Below are positions 50,438 to 61,848 of a DNA stretch of 64,000 bases, piece by piece. The first letter of the stretch is position 1; each line of letters opens with the position of its first letter. The translations under genes and the position numbers were made by a program. The stretch lies in assembly GCA_945917765.1 (NCBI GenBank), contig CAMEHU010000002.1, forward strand, positions 25,681-89,680. Reading direction: 5' to 3'. Below the pieces are notes generated by a model. It saw only the letters and a list, made by a program, of their open reading frames with translations. It was not told the DNA's origin and did no database searches. Origin of the DNA: an uncultured Lachnospiraceae bacterium (GTDB taxonomy: Bacteria; Bacillota; Clostridia; TANB77; CAG-508).

Positions 50438-50551
50438 TTATCCTTGTCTTTGTTTGTGTTTAGGATTTTCACAAATAACTCTGATAACACCTTTTCTTTT
50501 GATTACTTTGCATTTTTCACACATTTTTTTAACTGATGGTCTTACTTTCAT
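50438..50551 (-). CDS. rpmJ: 50S ribosomal protein L36
   Basis: Read directly: [37 protein letters not shown]. Not in the ORF track. Confidence 0.97.
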   Translation of the reverse strand: MKVRPSVKKMCEKCKVIKRKGVIRVICENPKHKQRQG

Positions 50552-50595
50552 TTCACTACACCTCCTGTAATATTTGTTACAATAACCTACATATA

Positions 50596-50703
50596 GTGTT
50601 TGTAATAATCTTTAATGATGCGTGAGGTCAGACGTATATAAATACAGGCTAAATGTAGTTTTATACATCTCACATCGCACCTCATAAATTATTAAAAACA
50701 CTA
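50596..50703. repeat. long imperfect intercistronic hairpin, infA-rpmJ
   Basis: tagtgtttgtaataat...attattaaaaacacta with interior pairing (gatgcgtgag / ctcacatcgcacc). Confidence 0.65.
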
Positions 50704-50791
50704 TTTGCTTTTGTATATCATTAATATATATATCATTAAAATGAATGAATAAAACATCCAATCATTTTTTAAGATCTATATTTATTTTTTC

Positions 50792-51010
50792 TTATTTTGC
50801 TCTCCATGTAATTCTTCCTCTTGTTAAATCGTATGGTGATAATTCAACTTTTACTTTATCTCCAGGAAGAATTTTAATATAATTCATTCTAAGTTTTCCT
50901 GAGATATGAGCTAAAATTTGATGTCCATTTTCAAGTTCAACCTTGAAATTTGTATTAGGTAAAGTTTCAACAACTGTTCCTTCTAATTCTATAACATCTT
51001 CTTTTGCCAT
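50792..51010 (-). CDS. infA: translation initiation factor IF-1
   Basis: [62 protein letters not shown]. Confidence 0.98.
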   Translation of the reverse strand: MAKEDVIELEGTVVETLPNTNFKVELENGHQILAHISGKLRMNYIKILPGDKVKVELSPYDLTRGRITWRAK

Positions 51011-51123
51011 TTTAACCTCCCAAATTATAAATTTAACTTATTTATGACCTTATTATTATGTAATACTTTTTTATATTTTTATTCCAAATTATTCCATAAT
51101 AGCTTTTATATTATATAATATTT

Positions 51124-51894
51124 TTATAATAAAGTCAATATTTCTGGCTCATTTTCTGTAATTAAAATTGTATTTTCATAATGTGCAGCTAAACTTGCAT
51201 CCTCTGTTACAATTGTCCAGCCATCATCTAACTCTAAAATGTCTGGTTTTCCTTGAATTACCATAGGTTCAATTGCCAAAGTCATACCTGGTTCAAGTCT
51301 TATACCTCTACCAGCTTTTCCATAATTAGGAATACCTGGATCTTCATGCATTTGTCTTCCTATTCCATGTCCTTGAAATTCTCTAACAACTGAATATCCA
51401 TTTTTTTGAATATATTCACCAATTGCATGACATACATCACCAATTCTATTACCTTTTACAGCATATTTAATACCTTCATAAAAAGCTTGTTCAGTAACAT
51501 TTATTAAATCATATGCTGCTTTACTACCTTTGCCTACAACATAAGTTCTAGCAGCATCTCCATTAAATCCATCTTTTAAAACAACTAGATCAATACTAAC
51601 AACATCACCTTCTCTAAGTTTTACTCTACTTGATGGGATTCCATGAATTACTTCATCATTTATTGAAACACAAATAGAGCTTGGGAAAGGTGGAACGCCT
51701 TTTATACCTGGATCATATCCTTTTTGAGCTGGTAATCCACCATTTTCTCTCATTACTCTTTCTGCAATTTTATCTAACTCCAATGTTGTAATTCCTGGTC
51801 TAATATTTTTCTTTAATTCTTCATGAACCAAAGCTGTAACTCTACAAGCTTCTTTCATTAATTCTATTTCTTTTTTTGATTTTATAGTTACCAT
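51124..51894 (-). CDS. map: type I methionyl aminopeptidase
   Basis: FPSSICVSINDEVIHGIPS, GHGIGRQMHEDPGIPNYG. Confidence 0.97.
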   Translation of the reverse strand: MVTIKSKKEIELMKEACRVTALVHEELKKNIRPGITTLELDKIAERVMRENGGLPAQKGYDPGIKGVPPFPSSICVSINDEVIHGIPSSRVKLREGDVVSIDLVVLKDGFNGDAARTYVVGKGSKAAYDLINVTEQAFYEGIKYAVKGNRIGDVCHAIGEYIQKNGYSVVREFQGHGIGRQMHEDPGIPNYGKAGRGIRLEPGMTLAIEPMVIQGKPDILELDDGWTIVTEDASLAAHYENTILITENEPEILTLL

Positions 51895-51980
51895 TTTACA
51901 TTACTTCCTTTTCCATTTTACACATTTCCATTTTACACATTTTTATAATTTTTAATTTTAAAATCTAACATGTCTGCAAA

Positions 51981-52640
51981 TTAGCCTTGAATTTTATTTA
52001 AAAAGTCCTCACAAGCAACATCAGCTAATCTATTTATTCTTTGACTGATTTCTTCAACAATAACAATTCCTTTTTCATTATAATAATCTACTAAAGGTTT
52101 TGTTTGTGTATCATATATTTCTAATCTATTTTTTATAGCTTGTTCATCACTATCATCTGCTCTAATAATTAATTCTCCACCACATTCATCACAAATACCT
52201 TCAACTTTTGATGGATGTAATTTTAAGTTATATGTAGCCTTACATTTTGAACATACTCTTCTGTTCATCATTCTTTCAATAATTTCATCTCTTGGAGTTT
52301 CTAAGTTCATAACCCAATCAACTTTTTGACCTTTTGATGCTAAAATTTCATCAAGTTTTTTTGCTTGTTCTAAATTTCTTGGGAATCCATCTAATATAAT
52401 TCCTTTTTCATCTTTTAATTCATCTAGTCTTTTTTCAACCATTGAAATTGTTATTTCATCAGGCACTAAGCAACCTTTTGAAATATATTTGTTTGCTTCA
52501 ACACCTAATTCTGTACCTTTTGATATATTTTCTCTAAATATATCTCCTGTTGATAATTGAATCCAACCATTTTTTTTGTTTAAGATTCCTGCAACAGTAC
52601 CTTTTCCTGTTCCTTGTGCTCCTAACATAATAATAATCAT
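51981..52640 (-). CDS. adk: adenylate kinase
   Basis: MIIIMLGAQGTGKGTVAGIL, LDGFPRNLEQA, CxxC LID; start trimmed from the ORF track. Confidence 0.97.
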   Translation of the reverse strand: MIIIMLGAQGTGKGTVAGILNKKNGWIQLSTGDIFRENISKGTELGVEANKYISKGCLVPDEITISMVEKRLDELKDEKGIILDGFPRNLEQAKKLDEILASKGQKVDWVMNLETPRDEIIERMMNRRVCSKCKATYNLKLHPSKVEGICDECGGELIIRADDSDEQAIKNRLEIYDTQTKPLVDYYNEKGIVIVEEISQRINRLADVACEDFLNKIQG

Positions 52641-52668
52641 AACTTTCACTTCTCCTTTTTTGTTTTTT

Positions 52669-52744
52669 GTTTTTAAATCGGGGAATTGGCTTTTTGACCA
52701 ATGGGTGACCGATGGGCGAAAAGCCAATTCCCCCATTCAAAAAC
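52669..52744. repeat. long inverted repeat in the secY-adk spacer
   Basis: gtttttaaatcggggaattggctttttgacc...ggtgaccgatgggcgaaaagccaattcccccattcaaaaac. Confidence 0.8.
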
Positions 52745-52816
52745 AAACTTTGAAGTTGGAAGCAAGAAAATTTCCTACTTCCAACCTCTTTTGTTTATTT
52801 TTATCATAGTAAAGAA

Positions 52817-54163
52817 TTAATTTAAAAATCCTTTATAATGTCTCATTACTAAGTATGATTCTAATTGTTGAACAGTTTCTAATGCTACACCTACTACAAT
52901 AAGTATTGATGTTCCTCCAAAAGCTAGGTTTAATTCACCTAATGCACCAAATCTTGCAAACATAGGGATTATCGCAATTAATGCTAAGAATAATCCTCCA
53001 ACCCATGTTATCTTAGTTAAAACTGATGATAAATATTGAGTTGTTGGTTTTCCAGCTCTAATTCCTGGTATAAATCCACCGTTTTTCTTAATATTGCTTG
53101 ATACTTCTGCAGGATTAAATGTTGCATATGTATAGAAAAATGTAAATCCAACAATAAGTAATAAATAAATTAAAGCATTAGCAATTACATATCCTAATGG
53201 AACTTTTACACCTTCAGCTAATTGAGTTGTAGAAGTTGCAATAGATAATTTATATAATCCAGCTAAAAAGCCTGATTGTGTTGCTATATCACTTTTAAAT
53301 ATTTGAATAATCATTGCAGGGAATGTCATAAATGATGAAGCAAAAATTATTGGCATAACACCAGCCATTGCTAATTTCAATGGAATATGTGTATTTTGTG
53401 CACCCATCATTTTTCTTCCAACTACTTTTTTTGAATATTGTACAGGTATTCTTCTTTCTGCTTGTTGAACAAAAACAACACCTGCTACTAAAATAACAGC
53501 TGCAAGTAATATTGCTAAAGCTATTATTAAGTTTGTAGTACTAAAATGATTGTTTAATATTAATTTGTCAAATATACTTTTGATTCCTGCTGGTAAACCT
53601 GAAACAATACCAACAAAAATAAGTATTGAAATTCCATTTCCAATTCCTTTGTTTGTTATTTGATCTCCTAACCACATAAGGAATGCAGTACCTGCCATAA
53701 AAGATAGAACAACTATAGCTCCTGTTAAAACTTTTTCAGGACCATATGCTCCTATAAAATATGGTCTATATGATAAATATAAACCTAATCCTTCTATTAG
53801 TGCTAACACTATAGTAAGAATTTTTGTATATCGATTTATCTTATTTCTACCTTCTTCTCCACCTTCTTTAGTTAGTTTTTCTAAAGATGGAATTATCATA
53901 CCTAACAATTGAATAACAATTGAAGCTGTGATATATGGAGTTATTGACATTGCAAAAATAGAAAGTCTTGAGAATGCTCCACCTGAAATTGTATTTATTA
54001 GTTGAACAAATCCACCTTGATTTGCACCTGATAAAGCAATTGTGTTAACAGTTGGAACTGATATATAACATCCTAATCTAAATATTACTATTAATAATAA
54101 TGTGTATAAAACTCTTTTTCTTACATCTGGAGTCTTTAAAGCATTTTTCATGGTGTTGAACAA
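52817..54163 (-). CDS. secY: preprotein translocase subunit SecY
   Basis: SecY TM topology; GIGNGISILIFVGI, RRIPVQYSKK. Confidence 0.98.
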   Translation of the reverse strand: MFNTMKNALKTPDVRKRVLYTLLLIVIFRLGCYISVPTVNTIALSGANQGGFVQLINTISGGAFSRLSIFAMSITPYITASIVIQLLGMIIPSLEKLTKEGGEEGRNKINRYTKILTIVLALIEGLGLYLSYRPYFIGAYGPEKVLTGAIVVLSFMAGTAFLMWLGDQITNKGIGNGISILIFVGIVSGLPAGIKSIFDKLILNNHFSTTNLIIALAILLAAVILVAGVVFVQQAERRIPVQYSKKVVGRKMMGAQNTHIPLKLAMAGVMPIIFASSFMTFPAMIIQIFKSDIATQSGFLAGLYKLSIATSTTQLAEGVKVPLGYVIANALIYLLLIVGFTFFYTYATFNPAEVSSNIKKNGGFIPGIRAGKPTTQYLSSVLTKITWVGGLFLALIAIIPMFARFGALGELNLAFGGTSILIVVGVALETVQQLESYLVMRHYKGFLN

Positions 54164-54598
54164 TTAAATCACCTCTGTCTTTCCACCTAAAGCCTCGATT
54201 TTTTCTTGAGCAGCTTTAGTAAATCTTTTAGCTTTAACAGCTAATTTTTTCTCTAAGTTTCCTGTAGCTATTACTACGATACCGTCATTAGCTTTTCTGA
54301 TGATTCCATCAGCTATTAAACTTTCGGCTGTAACTTCTTCAGTAGTAGCTTTATTTAACATTGTTAAAGTTACTTCTGTATAGTTTTTAGCATGTATATT
54401 TGTAAATCCTCTTTTTGGTAATCTTCTATACAATGGTGTTTGACCACCTTCAAAACCTCTTCTTACTCCACCGCCTGTTCTAGCTTTTTGACCTTTATGT
54501 CCTCTTCCTGAAGTTTTTCCTAGTCCTGAACCTATTCCACGTCCTACCCTAGTTCTTGTCTTTCCTTCTTGTGCTGGGCTTAATTCGTCTAATTTCAT
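54164..54598 (-). CDS. rplO: 50S ribosomal protein L15
   Basis: [43 protein letters not shown]. Confidence 0.98.
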   Translation of the reverse strand: MKLDELSPAQEGKTRTRVGRGIGSGLGKTSGRGHKGQKARTGGGVRRGFEGGQTPLYRRLPKRGFTNIHAKNYTEVTLTMLNKATTEEVTAESLIADGIIRKANDGIVVIATGNLEKKLAVKAKRFTKAAQEKIEALGGKTEVI

Positions 54599-54755
54599 TG
54601 CGCGGTTACACCTCCTTAATATTTAATTATTATTAGTATATACTATAACTTTTTATATTTCAATAAAAAATTATAAATAAAATTTTCAAATTTATCTTTT
54701 ACTTATTTTGCAAAGGAAAATTTAACTATAAATAAATCTTCCGATGCGAAATAAA

Positions 54756-55244
54756 TTATAAAATATCTTCTACTTTTTTACCTCTTTTTGCAGCTACTTG
54801 TTCGATTGTTTGCATTGATTTTAAACCTTCAATTGTAGCATAAACAACGTTTCTAGGATTGTTTGTTCCTATAACTTTTGTTCTGATATTTTTGTAACCT
54901 GCAAGTTCAAGAACTGGTCTAACGCTTCCACCAGCGATAACTCCAGTACCTTCTGCAGCTGGTTTTAACATAACTTTTGCACTACCAAAAGTTCCTACAT
55001 ATTCGTGTGGTACAGTTGTTTTAACAATTGGAACTTCAACTAAATTTTTCTTAGCTTCTTCAATTGCTTTTCTGATAGCATCTGGAACTTCAGCTGCTTT
55101 ACCATTACCTACACCAACATGACCATTTTCGTCACCAACAACAACTACAGCACTAAATCTAAAAGTTCTACCACCTTTAACAACTTTAGCAACTCTGTTT
55201 ATAGCAACAACTTTTTCTTTTAATTCTGCTACTGTATTTTCCAT
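54756..55244 (-). CDS. rpsE: 30S ribosomal protein S5
   Basis: [44 protein letters not shown]. Confidence 0.98.
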   Translation of the reverse strand: MENTVAELKEKVVAINRVAKVVKGGRTFRFSAVVVVGDENGHVGVGNGKAAEVPDAIRKAIEEAKKNLVEVPIVKTTVPHEYVGTFGSAKVMLKPAAEGTGVIAGGSVRPVLELAGYKNIRTKVIGTNNPRNVVYATIEGLKSMQTIEQVAAKRGKKVEDIL

Positions 55245-55310
55245 TGATTTAATTTTCCCTCCTTCATTATTTTAAAGTGATTTATATAAAACTCTTTTAT
55301 AATTTCAAAA

Positions 55311-55670
55311 TTAGAATTCTAAACCTGCTTCTCTTGCAGCTTCAGCTAATTCTTTAATTACACCATGATAAACATAACCACTTCTATCAAAAACTATTGT
55401 TTTTATGTTTTTCTCCAAAGCTCTTTTTGCTATTAAAGTACCTACTTCTTTAGCAGCTTCTTTATTTGAATGTTTAGTTTTAACTTCTTTATCTAATGTA
55501 GAAGCGCTTACTAATGTATTTCCAGCAACATCATCAATTACTTGTACAAATAAGTTATTGTTACTTCTATAAACACACATTCTTGGGCATTCAGCTGTTC
55601 CGCTTATTTTTCTACGAACTCTGATATGTCTTCTTCTAACTTCAAATTTTCTATCTGTTTTAGAAACCAT
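55311..55670 (-). CDS. rplR: 50S ribosomal protein L18
   Basis: [35 protein letters not shown]. Confidence 0.97.
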   Translation of the reverse strand: MVSKTDRKFEVRRRHIRVRRKISGTAECPRMCVYRSNNNLFVQVIDDVAGNTLVSASTLDKEVKTKHSNKEAAKEVGTLIAKRALEKNIKTIVFDRSGYVYHGVIKELAEAAREAGLEF

Positions 55671-55778
55671 TTTATTCTCCTTTCTAACTAATGTAACAGC
55701 ATTAGTTGTTTCGATTGGTTAATTAATTGATTTTTATAATTGTAAATTCTGATTAAAAAATTAATAATAAATTTAATT

Positions 55779-56318
55779 TTATTTTTTACCAGCTTTACCT
55801 TCTTTTCTTCTGATATGCTCTTCAGCATATTTAATACCTTTACCTCTATATACTTCAGGTGGTCTTTTTGTTCTGATAACAGCTGCTGTTTGACCAACAA
55901 CTTCTTTATCAATACCTTTAACAATGATAGTATTAGGATTTGGAACTTCAAAAGTAATTCCTTCTGGAGCGTCCATTTCAACTGGATGTGAATATCCTAA
56001 ATTCATTACTAATTTTTTACCTTTTAATTGTGCTCTATATCCAACACCATTAACTTCTAATGTTCTAGCATATTGATTTAATACACCTTCAATCATGTTG
56101 TTAATTAATGTTCTTGTTAATCCATGTAAACTTCTATTTAAAGCTTCATCATCAGGTCTTTTAACTGTAATAACATTTCCTTCAATAGAAACTTCCATAT
56201 TTTTATGTAAGTCTTTTTCCATTGTTCCTTTTGGTCCTTTTACAGTAATATGGTTACCATCTAATGTAACTTCAACACCTGCTGGTACTGTTATAGGTTT
56301 GTTTCCTATTCTTGACAT
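55779..56318 (-). CDS. rplF: 50S ribosomal protein L6
   Basis: MSRIGNKPITVPAGVEVTLDGNHITVKGPKG. Confidence 0.98.
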   Translation of the reverse strand: MSRIGNKPITVPAGVEVTLDGNHITVKGPKGTMEKDLHKNMEVSIEGNVITVKRPDDEALNRSLHGLTRTLINNMIEGVLNQYARTLEVNGVGYRAQLKGKKLVMNLGYSHPVEMDAPEGITFEVPNPNTIIVKGIDKEVVGQTAAVIRTKRPPEVYRGKGIKYAEEHIRRKEGKAGKK

Positions 56319-56419
56319 GGTTCTTCCTCCTTCTTTTCTTTATTTTTGATTTTCAACGATTACATTTTCTAATTCTAAGATTTAGTAAAATTTCCTTAAT
56401 CTAAAAATTTTTGAAAATA

Positions 56420-56821
56420 TTACCAAACATAAGCTAGAACTTCTCCACCTAGACCTAATTGTCTAGCTTCTTTATCTGTTTTAATACCTTTAGATGTAGA
56501 TATTAAAGCAATTCCTAAACCGTTTAATACTTGTGGTAATTGATCTTTAGAAGCGTAAACTCTTAAACCTGGTTTACTAATTCTTTTTAATCCGTCAATT
56601 ACTCTATTTCCTTTTTCATCATATTTTAAAGTGATTCTAATAACACCTTGATTATTTTCACTTTTAATTTCTTCTAATGATTTGATATATCCTTCATTTA
56701 ATAATATGTTAGCTATAGCTAATTTCATATTTGAAGAAGGAACATCTACTGTTTTATGTTTTGAACTATTTGCATTTCTTATTCTTGTTAGCATATCTGC
56801 TATTGGATCAGTAGTTATCAA
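56420..56821 (-). CDS. rpsH: 30S ribosomal protein S8
   Basis: [26 protein letters not shown]. Confidence 0.98.
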   Translation of the reverse strand: MITTDPIADMLTRIRNANSSKHKTVDVPSSNMKLAIANILLNEGYIKSLEEIKSENNQGVIRITLKYDEKGNRVIDGLKRISKPGLRVYASKDQLPQVLNGLGIALISTSKGIKTDKEARQLGLGGEVLAYVW

Positions 56822-56863
56822 TTTCTATACCTCCTTTTTTGTAGTTTCAAGCGGCCCTATATA

Positions 56864-57049
56864 TTACCAACTTGCTTTTTTAACACCTGGAATTTCACCC
56901 TTGTGTGCTAATTCTCTAAAGCATACACGGCAGATTCCAAATTTTCTAATATATGCATGTGGACGACCACAAATTTTACATCTATTATATTCACGTGTAC
57001 TAAATTTTTGTACTTTTTGTTGTTTAACTTTTAAAGATTTCTTAGCCAT
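56864..57049 (-). CDS. rpsZ: 30S ribosomal protein S14 type Z (zinc-binding)
   Basis: 61 aa with [20 protein letters not shown]. Confidence 0.97.
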   Translation of the reverse strand: MAKKSLKVKQQKVQKFSTREYNRCKICGRPHAYIRKFGICRVCFRELAHKGEIPGVKKASW

Positions 57050-57080
57050 GAAATTCTCCTTTCCTTATTTAAAATTAATT

Positions 57081-57184
57081 AAAAGTAGTAAGATGTGCAT
57101 TTTTACGAATTAATCAAGATGAAGGTGTACGCATGTACATCGAATTTTGATTAATGAAGTAAAAATGTGCAGATTGCTGCTTTT
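57081..57184. repeat. 50-bp-stem hairpin in the rplE-rpsZ spacer
   Basis: Arms 57081-57130 and 57135-57184, loop GCAT; differences mostly T/C (G-U compatible in RNA). Confidence 0.9.
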
Positions 57185-57186
57185 TA

Positions 57187-57726
57187 TTAATTTTTGAATG
57201 GCATACCTAATAATGTTAAAAGCTCTTTAGCTTCTTCGTCTGTTTGAGCTGTTGTAACAAATATTATATCCATACCTCTAATTTTATCAATTTTATCATA
57301 TTCAATTTCAGGGAATATTAATTGTTCTTTAATACCCATTGAATAATTTCCTCTTCCGTCAAAAGAATTAGCTGAAACTCCTCTAAAATCTCTTACTCTT
57401 GGAAGTGCTACATTGAATAGTTTGTATGCAAAATCATACATTTTTCCTTTTCTTAAAGTAACTTTACATCCAATGTTAACTCCTTCTCTTAACTTAAATG
57501 CAGCAATAGCTTTTTTAGATTTTGTTATAATTGGTTTTTGACCTGTGATTATAGATAAGTCGTTTACTGCATTTTCTAATGATTTAGGATTTTCTTTTGT
57601 ATCACCTAAACCAATATTAATAACTATTTTATCTAATTTTGGAACCTGCATAACTGATGTATAATTAAATTTTTTCATCATTGCTGGTATAACTTCTTTT
57701 TCATATTGTTCTCTTAAAAATTCCAT
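57187..57726 (-). CDS. rplE: 50S ribosomal protein L5
   Basis: [24 protein letters not shown]...[23 protein letters not shown]. Confidence 0.98.
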   Translation of the reverse strand: MEFLREQYEKEVIPAMMKKFNYTSVMQVPKLDKIVINIGLGDTKENPKSLENAVNDLSIITGQKPIITKSKKAIAAFKLREGVNIGCKVTLRKGKMYDFAYKLFNVALPRVRDFRGVSANSFDGRGNYSMGIKEQLIFPEIEYDKIDKIRGMDIIFVTTAQTDEEAKELLTLLGMPFKN

Positions 57727-57749
57727 AAGTCCTCAATAGACCTCCTTTC

Positions 57750-58073
57750 TTATTTTAATTTTGCACCACATTTTTTACAAACACGAACTTTATTTTCTTT
57801 ATCCATTTCAAATCCGATTCTTGTTGCTTTACCACATTTAGGACATACAACAGATACTTTGCTTGAATGAATTGGGAATTCAGATGAAATTATTCCACCT
57901 TCATCTCCTGCTCTTCTTGGTTTTACGTGTTTTTTCTTAATATTAATTCCTTTAACAAGAATTTTTTCTGTTTTTGGTATTACTTCTAAAACTTCTCCAG
58001 TTTTACCTTTATCATTTCCTGATAAAACTTTAACTGTATCACCTTTTTTTATTCTTAACATTACTTTTTTCAC
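57750..58073 (-). CDS. rplX: 50S ribosomal protein L24
   Basis: LRIKKGDTVKVLSGNDKGKTGEVLEV. Confidence 0.97.
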   Translation of the reverse strand: MKKVMLRIKKGDTVKVLSGNDKGKTGEVLEVIPKTEKILVKGINIKKKHVKPRRAGDEGGIISSEFPIHSSKVSVVCPKCGKATRIGFEMDKENKVRVCKKCGAKLK

Positions 58074-58102
58074 CTCTTTATTTGAAATTTAGTGTTAATT
58101 TA

Positions 58103-58471
58103 TTATAGTACTTCTGGAGCTAGTGATAAGATTTTCATATATCCTTTATCTCTTAATTCTCTAGCGATTGGCCCAAATATACGAGTTCCTTTTGGAGTAC
58201 CATCTTCTTTTAATATAACAGCAGCATTTTCATCAAATCTTATGTATGAACCGTCTGCTCTTCTTACAGGTTTCTTAGTTCTAACTACAACAGCTTTAAC
58301 TACATCACCTTTTTTTACAACGCCACCTGGTGTAGCTGTTTTAACAGAAGCAACTATGATATCTCCAACTCCTGCATATTTTCTATAAGAACCACCTAAA
58401 CATCTAATAACCATTATTTCTTTAGCACCTGTGTTATCAGCTACTTTTAATATTGATTGTTGTTGTACCAT
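58103..58471 (-). CDS. rplN: 50S ribosomal protein L14
   Basis: [28 protein letters not shown]. Confidence 0.98.
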   Translation of the reverse strand: MVQQQSILKVADNTGAKEIMVIRCLGGSYRKYAGVGDIIVASVKTATPGGVVKKGDVVKAVVVRTKKPVRRADGSYIRFDENAAVILKEDGTPKGTRIFGPIARELRDKGYMKILSLAPEVL

Positions 58472-58516
58472 TTAGTAATTCCCTCCTTTTATAAATGATT
58501 TTACTCTTTAAATTTC

Positions 58517-58777
58517 TTATTTTATTATTGCCTTTTCAACTATTTCAACAACTCTCCATCTCTTATCTTTTGATAGAGGTCTTGTTTCCATAACTTTTAC
58601 TTTGTCTCCAACTTGGCATTCATTGTTTTCATCATGAGCTTTTAATTTATATGTTCTTTTTTGGATTTTGCTGTATATTTTGTGTTTAACGTTTGTTTCA
58701 ACAGCTACAACAACAGTTTTATCCATTTTGTCAGAAACAACTGTACCGATCATTACTTTACGATCATTTCTTTCCAT
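58517..58777 (-). CDS. rpsQ: 30S ribosomal protein S17
   Basis: [40 protein letters not shown]. Confidence 0.97.
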   Translation of the reverse strand: MERNDRKVMIGTVVSDKMDKTVVVAVETNVKHKIYSKIQKRTYKLKAHDENNECQVGDKVKVMETRPLSKDKRWRVVEIVEKAIIK

Positions 58778-58888
58778 GTTACAATCTCCTTTCTTAGAAT
58801 TGTTTTACATGAATTACAATTAATTTTATTGCAATACATTACCTTACCTTGCAGTATCCTGCATAAATTTTGTACTTTTTACTAATAA

Positions 58889-59101
58889 TTAGTTATTTCC
58901 AGCTATTTCTCTACTTTTCATTTCAGTTTTTACTCTAGCTATATCTCTTCTAACTTCTCTAATTCTCATAGGATTTTCTAAACCATTTGTTTTTGATGAA
59001 AATCTTAATTTGAATAATTCTGATTTTAATTCTCCTAATTCTTTTTCTAGATCAGCTGAAGACATTTCTCTTATTTTATTTATTTTCATCATTATCACCA
59101 C
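58889..59101 (-). CDS. rpmC: 50S ribosomal protein L29
   Basis: [48 protein letters not shown]. Confidence 0.97.
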   Translation of the reverse strand: MVIMMKINKIREMSSADLEKELGELKSELFKLRFSSKTNGLENPMRIREVRRDIARVKTEMKSREIAGNN

Positions 59102-59519
59102 CTAATTCAGATTCCTTTTTTACAAATTTACATTTAACAGATAATTTATTAGCTGCTAATCTTAAAGCTTCTCTAGCTGTTTCCTCTGGAACACCAGCTA
59201 ATTCAAACATTACTCTACCTGGTTTTGTAACAGCAACCCAGTAAGTAACAGCACCTTTACCTTTACCCATACGAGTACCGATACCTTTATTTGTGATTGG
59301 TTTGTCTGGGAATAATTTAATCCAAACTTTACCACCTCTTTTAATGTAACGAGTCATAGCAACACGGGCAGCTTCTATTTGATTAGAAGTAATTAACCCT
59401 GCTTCTACTGCTTGAAGACCATATTCACCATCAGTAACTCTATTTCCTCTTGTTGCTTTACCTCTCATTCTACCTTTTTGTTGTTTTCTATATTTTGTTC
59501 TTTTTGGCATTAATGGCAT
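59076..59519 (-). CDS. rplP: 50S ribosomal protein L16
   Basis: [34 protein letters not shown]. Confidence 0.98.
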   Translation of the reverse strand: MPLMPKRTKYRKQQKGRMRGKATRGNRVTDGEYGLQAVEAGLITSNQIEAARVAMTRYIKRGGKVWIKLFPDKPITNKGIGTRMGKGKGAVTYWVAVTKPGRVMFELAGVPEETAREALRLAANKLSVKCKFVKKESELGGDNDENK

Positions 59520-60181
59520 TATTTTTCTCCTCCTTCCACTTTAGCTTTTTTAGCTGGAAGAACTTCTCCTTTATAAATCCAAACTTTAACACCGATTTTT
59601 CCGTATGTTGTATCTGCTTCAGCAAATCCATAGTCAATATCAGCTCTTAATGTTTGAAGTGGTATTGTACCTTCTTTGTAGAATTCAGTTCTAGCCATGT
59701 CTGCTCCACCTAATCTTCCAGATACTGCAGTTTTAATACCTAAAGCACCTGCTTTCATAGTTTTTTGCATACATTGTTTCATAGCTCTTCTGAATGAAAT
59801 TCTTCTTTCTAATTGTCCTGCAATGTTTTCAGCAACTAATTGTGCATCAACATCAACATTTTTAACCTCAACTATATTTAGGTTAACATCTTTACCTATC
59901 ATTTTTTCTAATTCTGCTTTTAATATTTCAGCATAGTTTCCACCTTTACCAATTACTAAACCTGGTTTAGCTGTGAAAACATTAACTCTAACAAATTTAG
60001 CTGTTCTTTCAATTTCGATTTTTGAAATTCCGCTAACATATAATTTCTTTTTAACATATTTACGAATTTTGTTATCTTCAACTAGATAATCTCCAAAGTT
60101 TTTAGAATCTGCATACCATTTTGAACTCCAATCTTTGATAACACCAACTCTTAATCCATGTGGATCCATTTTTTGTCCCAT
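59519..60181 (-). CDS. rpsC: 30S ribosomal protein S3
   Basis: [33 protein letters not shown]. Confidence 0.98.
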   Translation of the reverse strand: MGQKMDPHGLRVGVIKDWSSKWYADSKNFGDYLVEDNKIRKYVKKKLYVSGISKIEIERTAKFVRVNVFTAKPGLVIGKGGNYAEILKAELEKMIGKDVNLNIVEVKNVDVDAQLVAENIAGQLERRISFRRAMKQCMQKTMKAGALGIKTAVSGRLGGADMARTEFYKEGTIPLQTLRADIDYGFAEADTTYGKIGVKVWIYKGEVLPAKKAKVEGGEK

Positions 60182-60203
60182 GACTTAAATTCCTCCTTTC
60201 TCA

Positions 60204-60560
60204 TTATGCTCTTTCTCTTAATTTAATTGTAATATGAGATGTTCTCTTTCTAATTCTAACTGCTGAACCTTTTGCAGCTGGTCTAATTCTTTTCATTGTT
60301 GGACCTTGGTTTGCATAGATTTCAGCAACATATAAATTATTAGATGACATACCGTGATTATTTTCAGCATTTGCAATTGCTGATTTTAATAATTTTTCTA
60401 ATACTTCAGATGATGCTTTAGGTGTGAATTTCACAATTGCTAAAGCTTCTTTAGCATCTTTTCCTCTTATTAAATCTGCTACTATTTTAACTTTTCTAGC
60501 TGAAATTCTAGCATTTTTAAGAGTTGCTACTGCTTCTGGAACGATAACTGTTTCTTCCAT
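60204..60560 (-). CDS. rplV: 50S ribosomal protein L22
   Basis: [27 protein letters not shown]...[24 protein letters not shown]. Confidence 0.98.
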   Translation of the reverse strand: MEETVIVPEAVATLKNARISARKVKIVADLIRGKDAKEALAIVKFTPKASSEVLEKLLKSAIANAENNHGMSSNNLYVAEIYANQGPTMKRIRPAAKGSAVRIRKRTSHITIKLRERA

Positions 60561-60605
60561 TTTTTACCTCCTTATTTATTTAAGAAATTCTCTTCTCTAT
60601 TCTGA

Positions 60606-60878
60606 TTATTTTGTTGTTTTATCTCCTGAGTGTCCTTTGAATGTTCTTGTAGGAGCAAATTCTCCTAATTTATGTCCTATCATTTCTTCTGATATATAAA
60701 CAGGTACATGTTTTCTACCATCATGAACAGCTATTGTGTGTCCAACCATTTGTGGGTAAATAGTAGAAGCTCTTGACCATGTTTTTAATACTGTTTTTTC
60801 TCCTGATTCATTCATTGCTTCAATTCTTTTTAATAGTTTTGGAGCTACGAATGGCATTTTCTTACTTGATCTTGACAT
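60606..60878 (-). CDS. rpsS: 30S ribosomal protein S19
   Basis: [24 protein letters not shown]...[14 protein letters not shown]. Confidence 0.98.
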   Translation of the reverse strand: MSRSSKKMPFVAPKLLKRIEAMNESGEKTVLKTWSRASTIYPQMVGHTIAVHDGRKHVPVYISEEMIGHKLGEFAPTRTFKGHSGDKTTK

Positions 60879-60946
60879 ATTTTTTGTTTCCCTCCTTATT
60901 TGTTGGTTTAAAATTACTCTTGCGCTTGATATCTCAAGCTGCTAAA

Positions 60947-61774
60947 TTATTTTCTTCTCTTAACAATAAATTTATTTGATAATTTATTTTTCTTTCTTGT
61001 TTTATATCCAAGTGCTGGTTTACCCCAAGGAGTCATTGGACCTGCGTGTCCTACTGGTGCTCTACCTTCACCACCACCATGAGGGTGATCATTAGGGTTC
61101 ATTACAGAACCTCTAACTTCAGGTCTTTTACCTAAATGTCTAGTTCTTCCTGCTTTACCTAATTTAACGTTTTCGTGATCTGAGTTACCTACTGTACCGA
61201 TTGTTGCTCTACATACAGCCATTATTAATCTCATTTCTCCAGATGGTAATCTTACGTGAGCATATTTACCCTCTTTAGCCATTAATTGAGCTTCTTGACC
61301 AGCTGCTCTTACTAATTTTCCACCTTGACCTGGATTTAATTCGATATTGTGAATCATAGTACCTACTGGAATGCTTTCAATCTTCATGCAGTTTCCTGGT
61401 TTGATATCAGCTTTATCTCCTGATACTACTTTATCTCCGTCTTTTAATCCGATTGGAGCTAAGATATATGATTTAGTTCCATCTTCATATTCGATTAATG
61501 CAATATTTGCACTTCTGTTTGGATCATATTCGATTCCTAAAACAGTAGCTGTCATATTGTCTTTTCTTCTTTTAAAATCTACTAATCTGTATTTTTGTCT
61601 GTTTCCTCCACCTTGATGTCTAACAGTTATTCTACCATAAGAGTTTCTACCTGCATTTTTCTTTTTTGTTGTTAATAAAGATTTTTCAGGAGTTTTCTTT
61701 GTAATTTCATCAAATGTAGAAACTGTCATGTTTCTTAGTGATGGAGTAATTGGTCTAAAATGTTTCATTCCCAT
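60947..61774 (-). CDS. rplB: 50S ribosomal protein L2
   Basis: [18 protein letters not shown]...[30 protein letters not shown]. Confidence 0.98.
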   Translation of the reverse strand: MGMKHFRPITPSLRNMTVSTFDEITKKTPEKSLLTTKKKNAGRNSYGRITVRHQGGGNRQKYRLVDFKRRKDNMTATVLGIEYDPNRSANIALIEYEDGTKSYILAPIGLKDGDKVVSGDKADIKPGNCMKIESIPVGTMIHNIELNPGQGGKLVRAAGQEAQLMAKEGKYAHVRLPSGEMRLIMAVCRATIGTVGNSDHENVKLGKAGRTRHLGKRPEVRGSVMNPNDHPHGGGEGRAPVGHAGPMTPWGKPALGYKTRKKNKLSNKFIVKRRK

Positions 61775-61848
61775 TTTTAATTCTCTCCTTTTAATTTTTT
61801 CGATAGATTTTTTCCTGCTCTATCTGCAGATATTTTTTATTATCCGAG

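Noticed and set aside
52641-52736. 32-aa N-terminal extension of the adk ORF
   Set aside because: Translates the secY-adk inverted repeat; the conserved start is MIIIMLGAQGTGKGT
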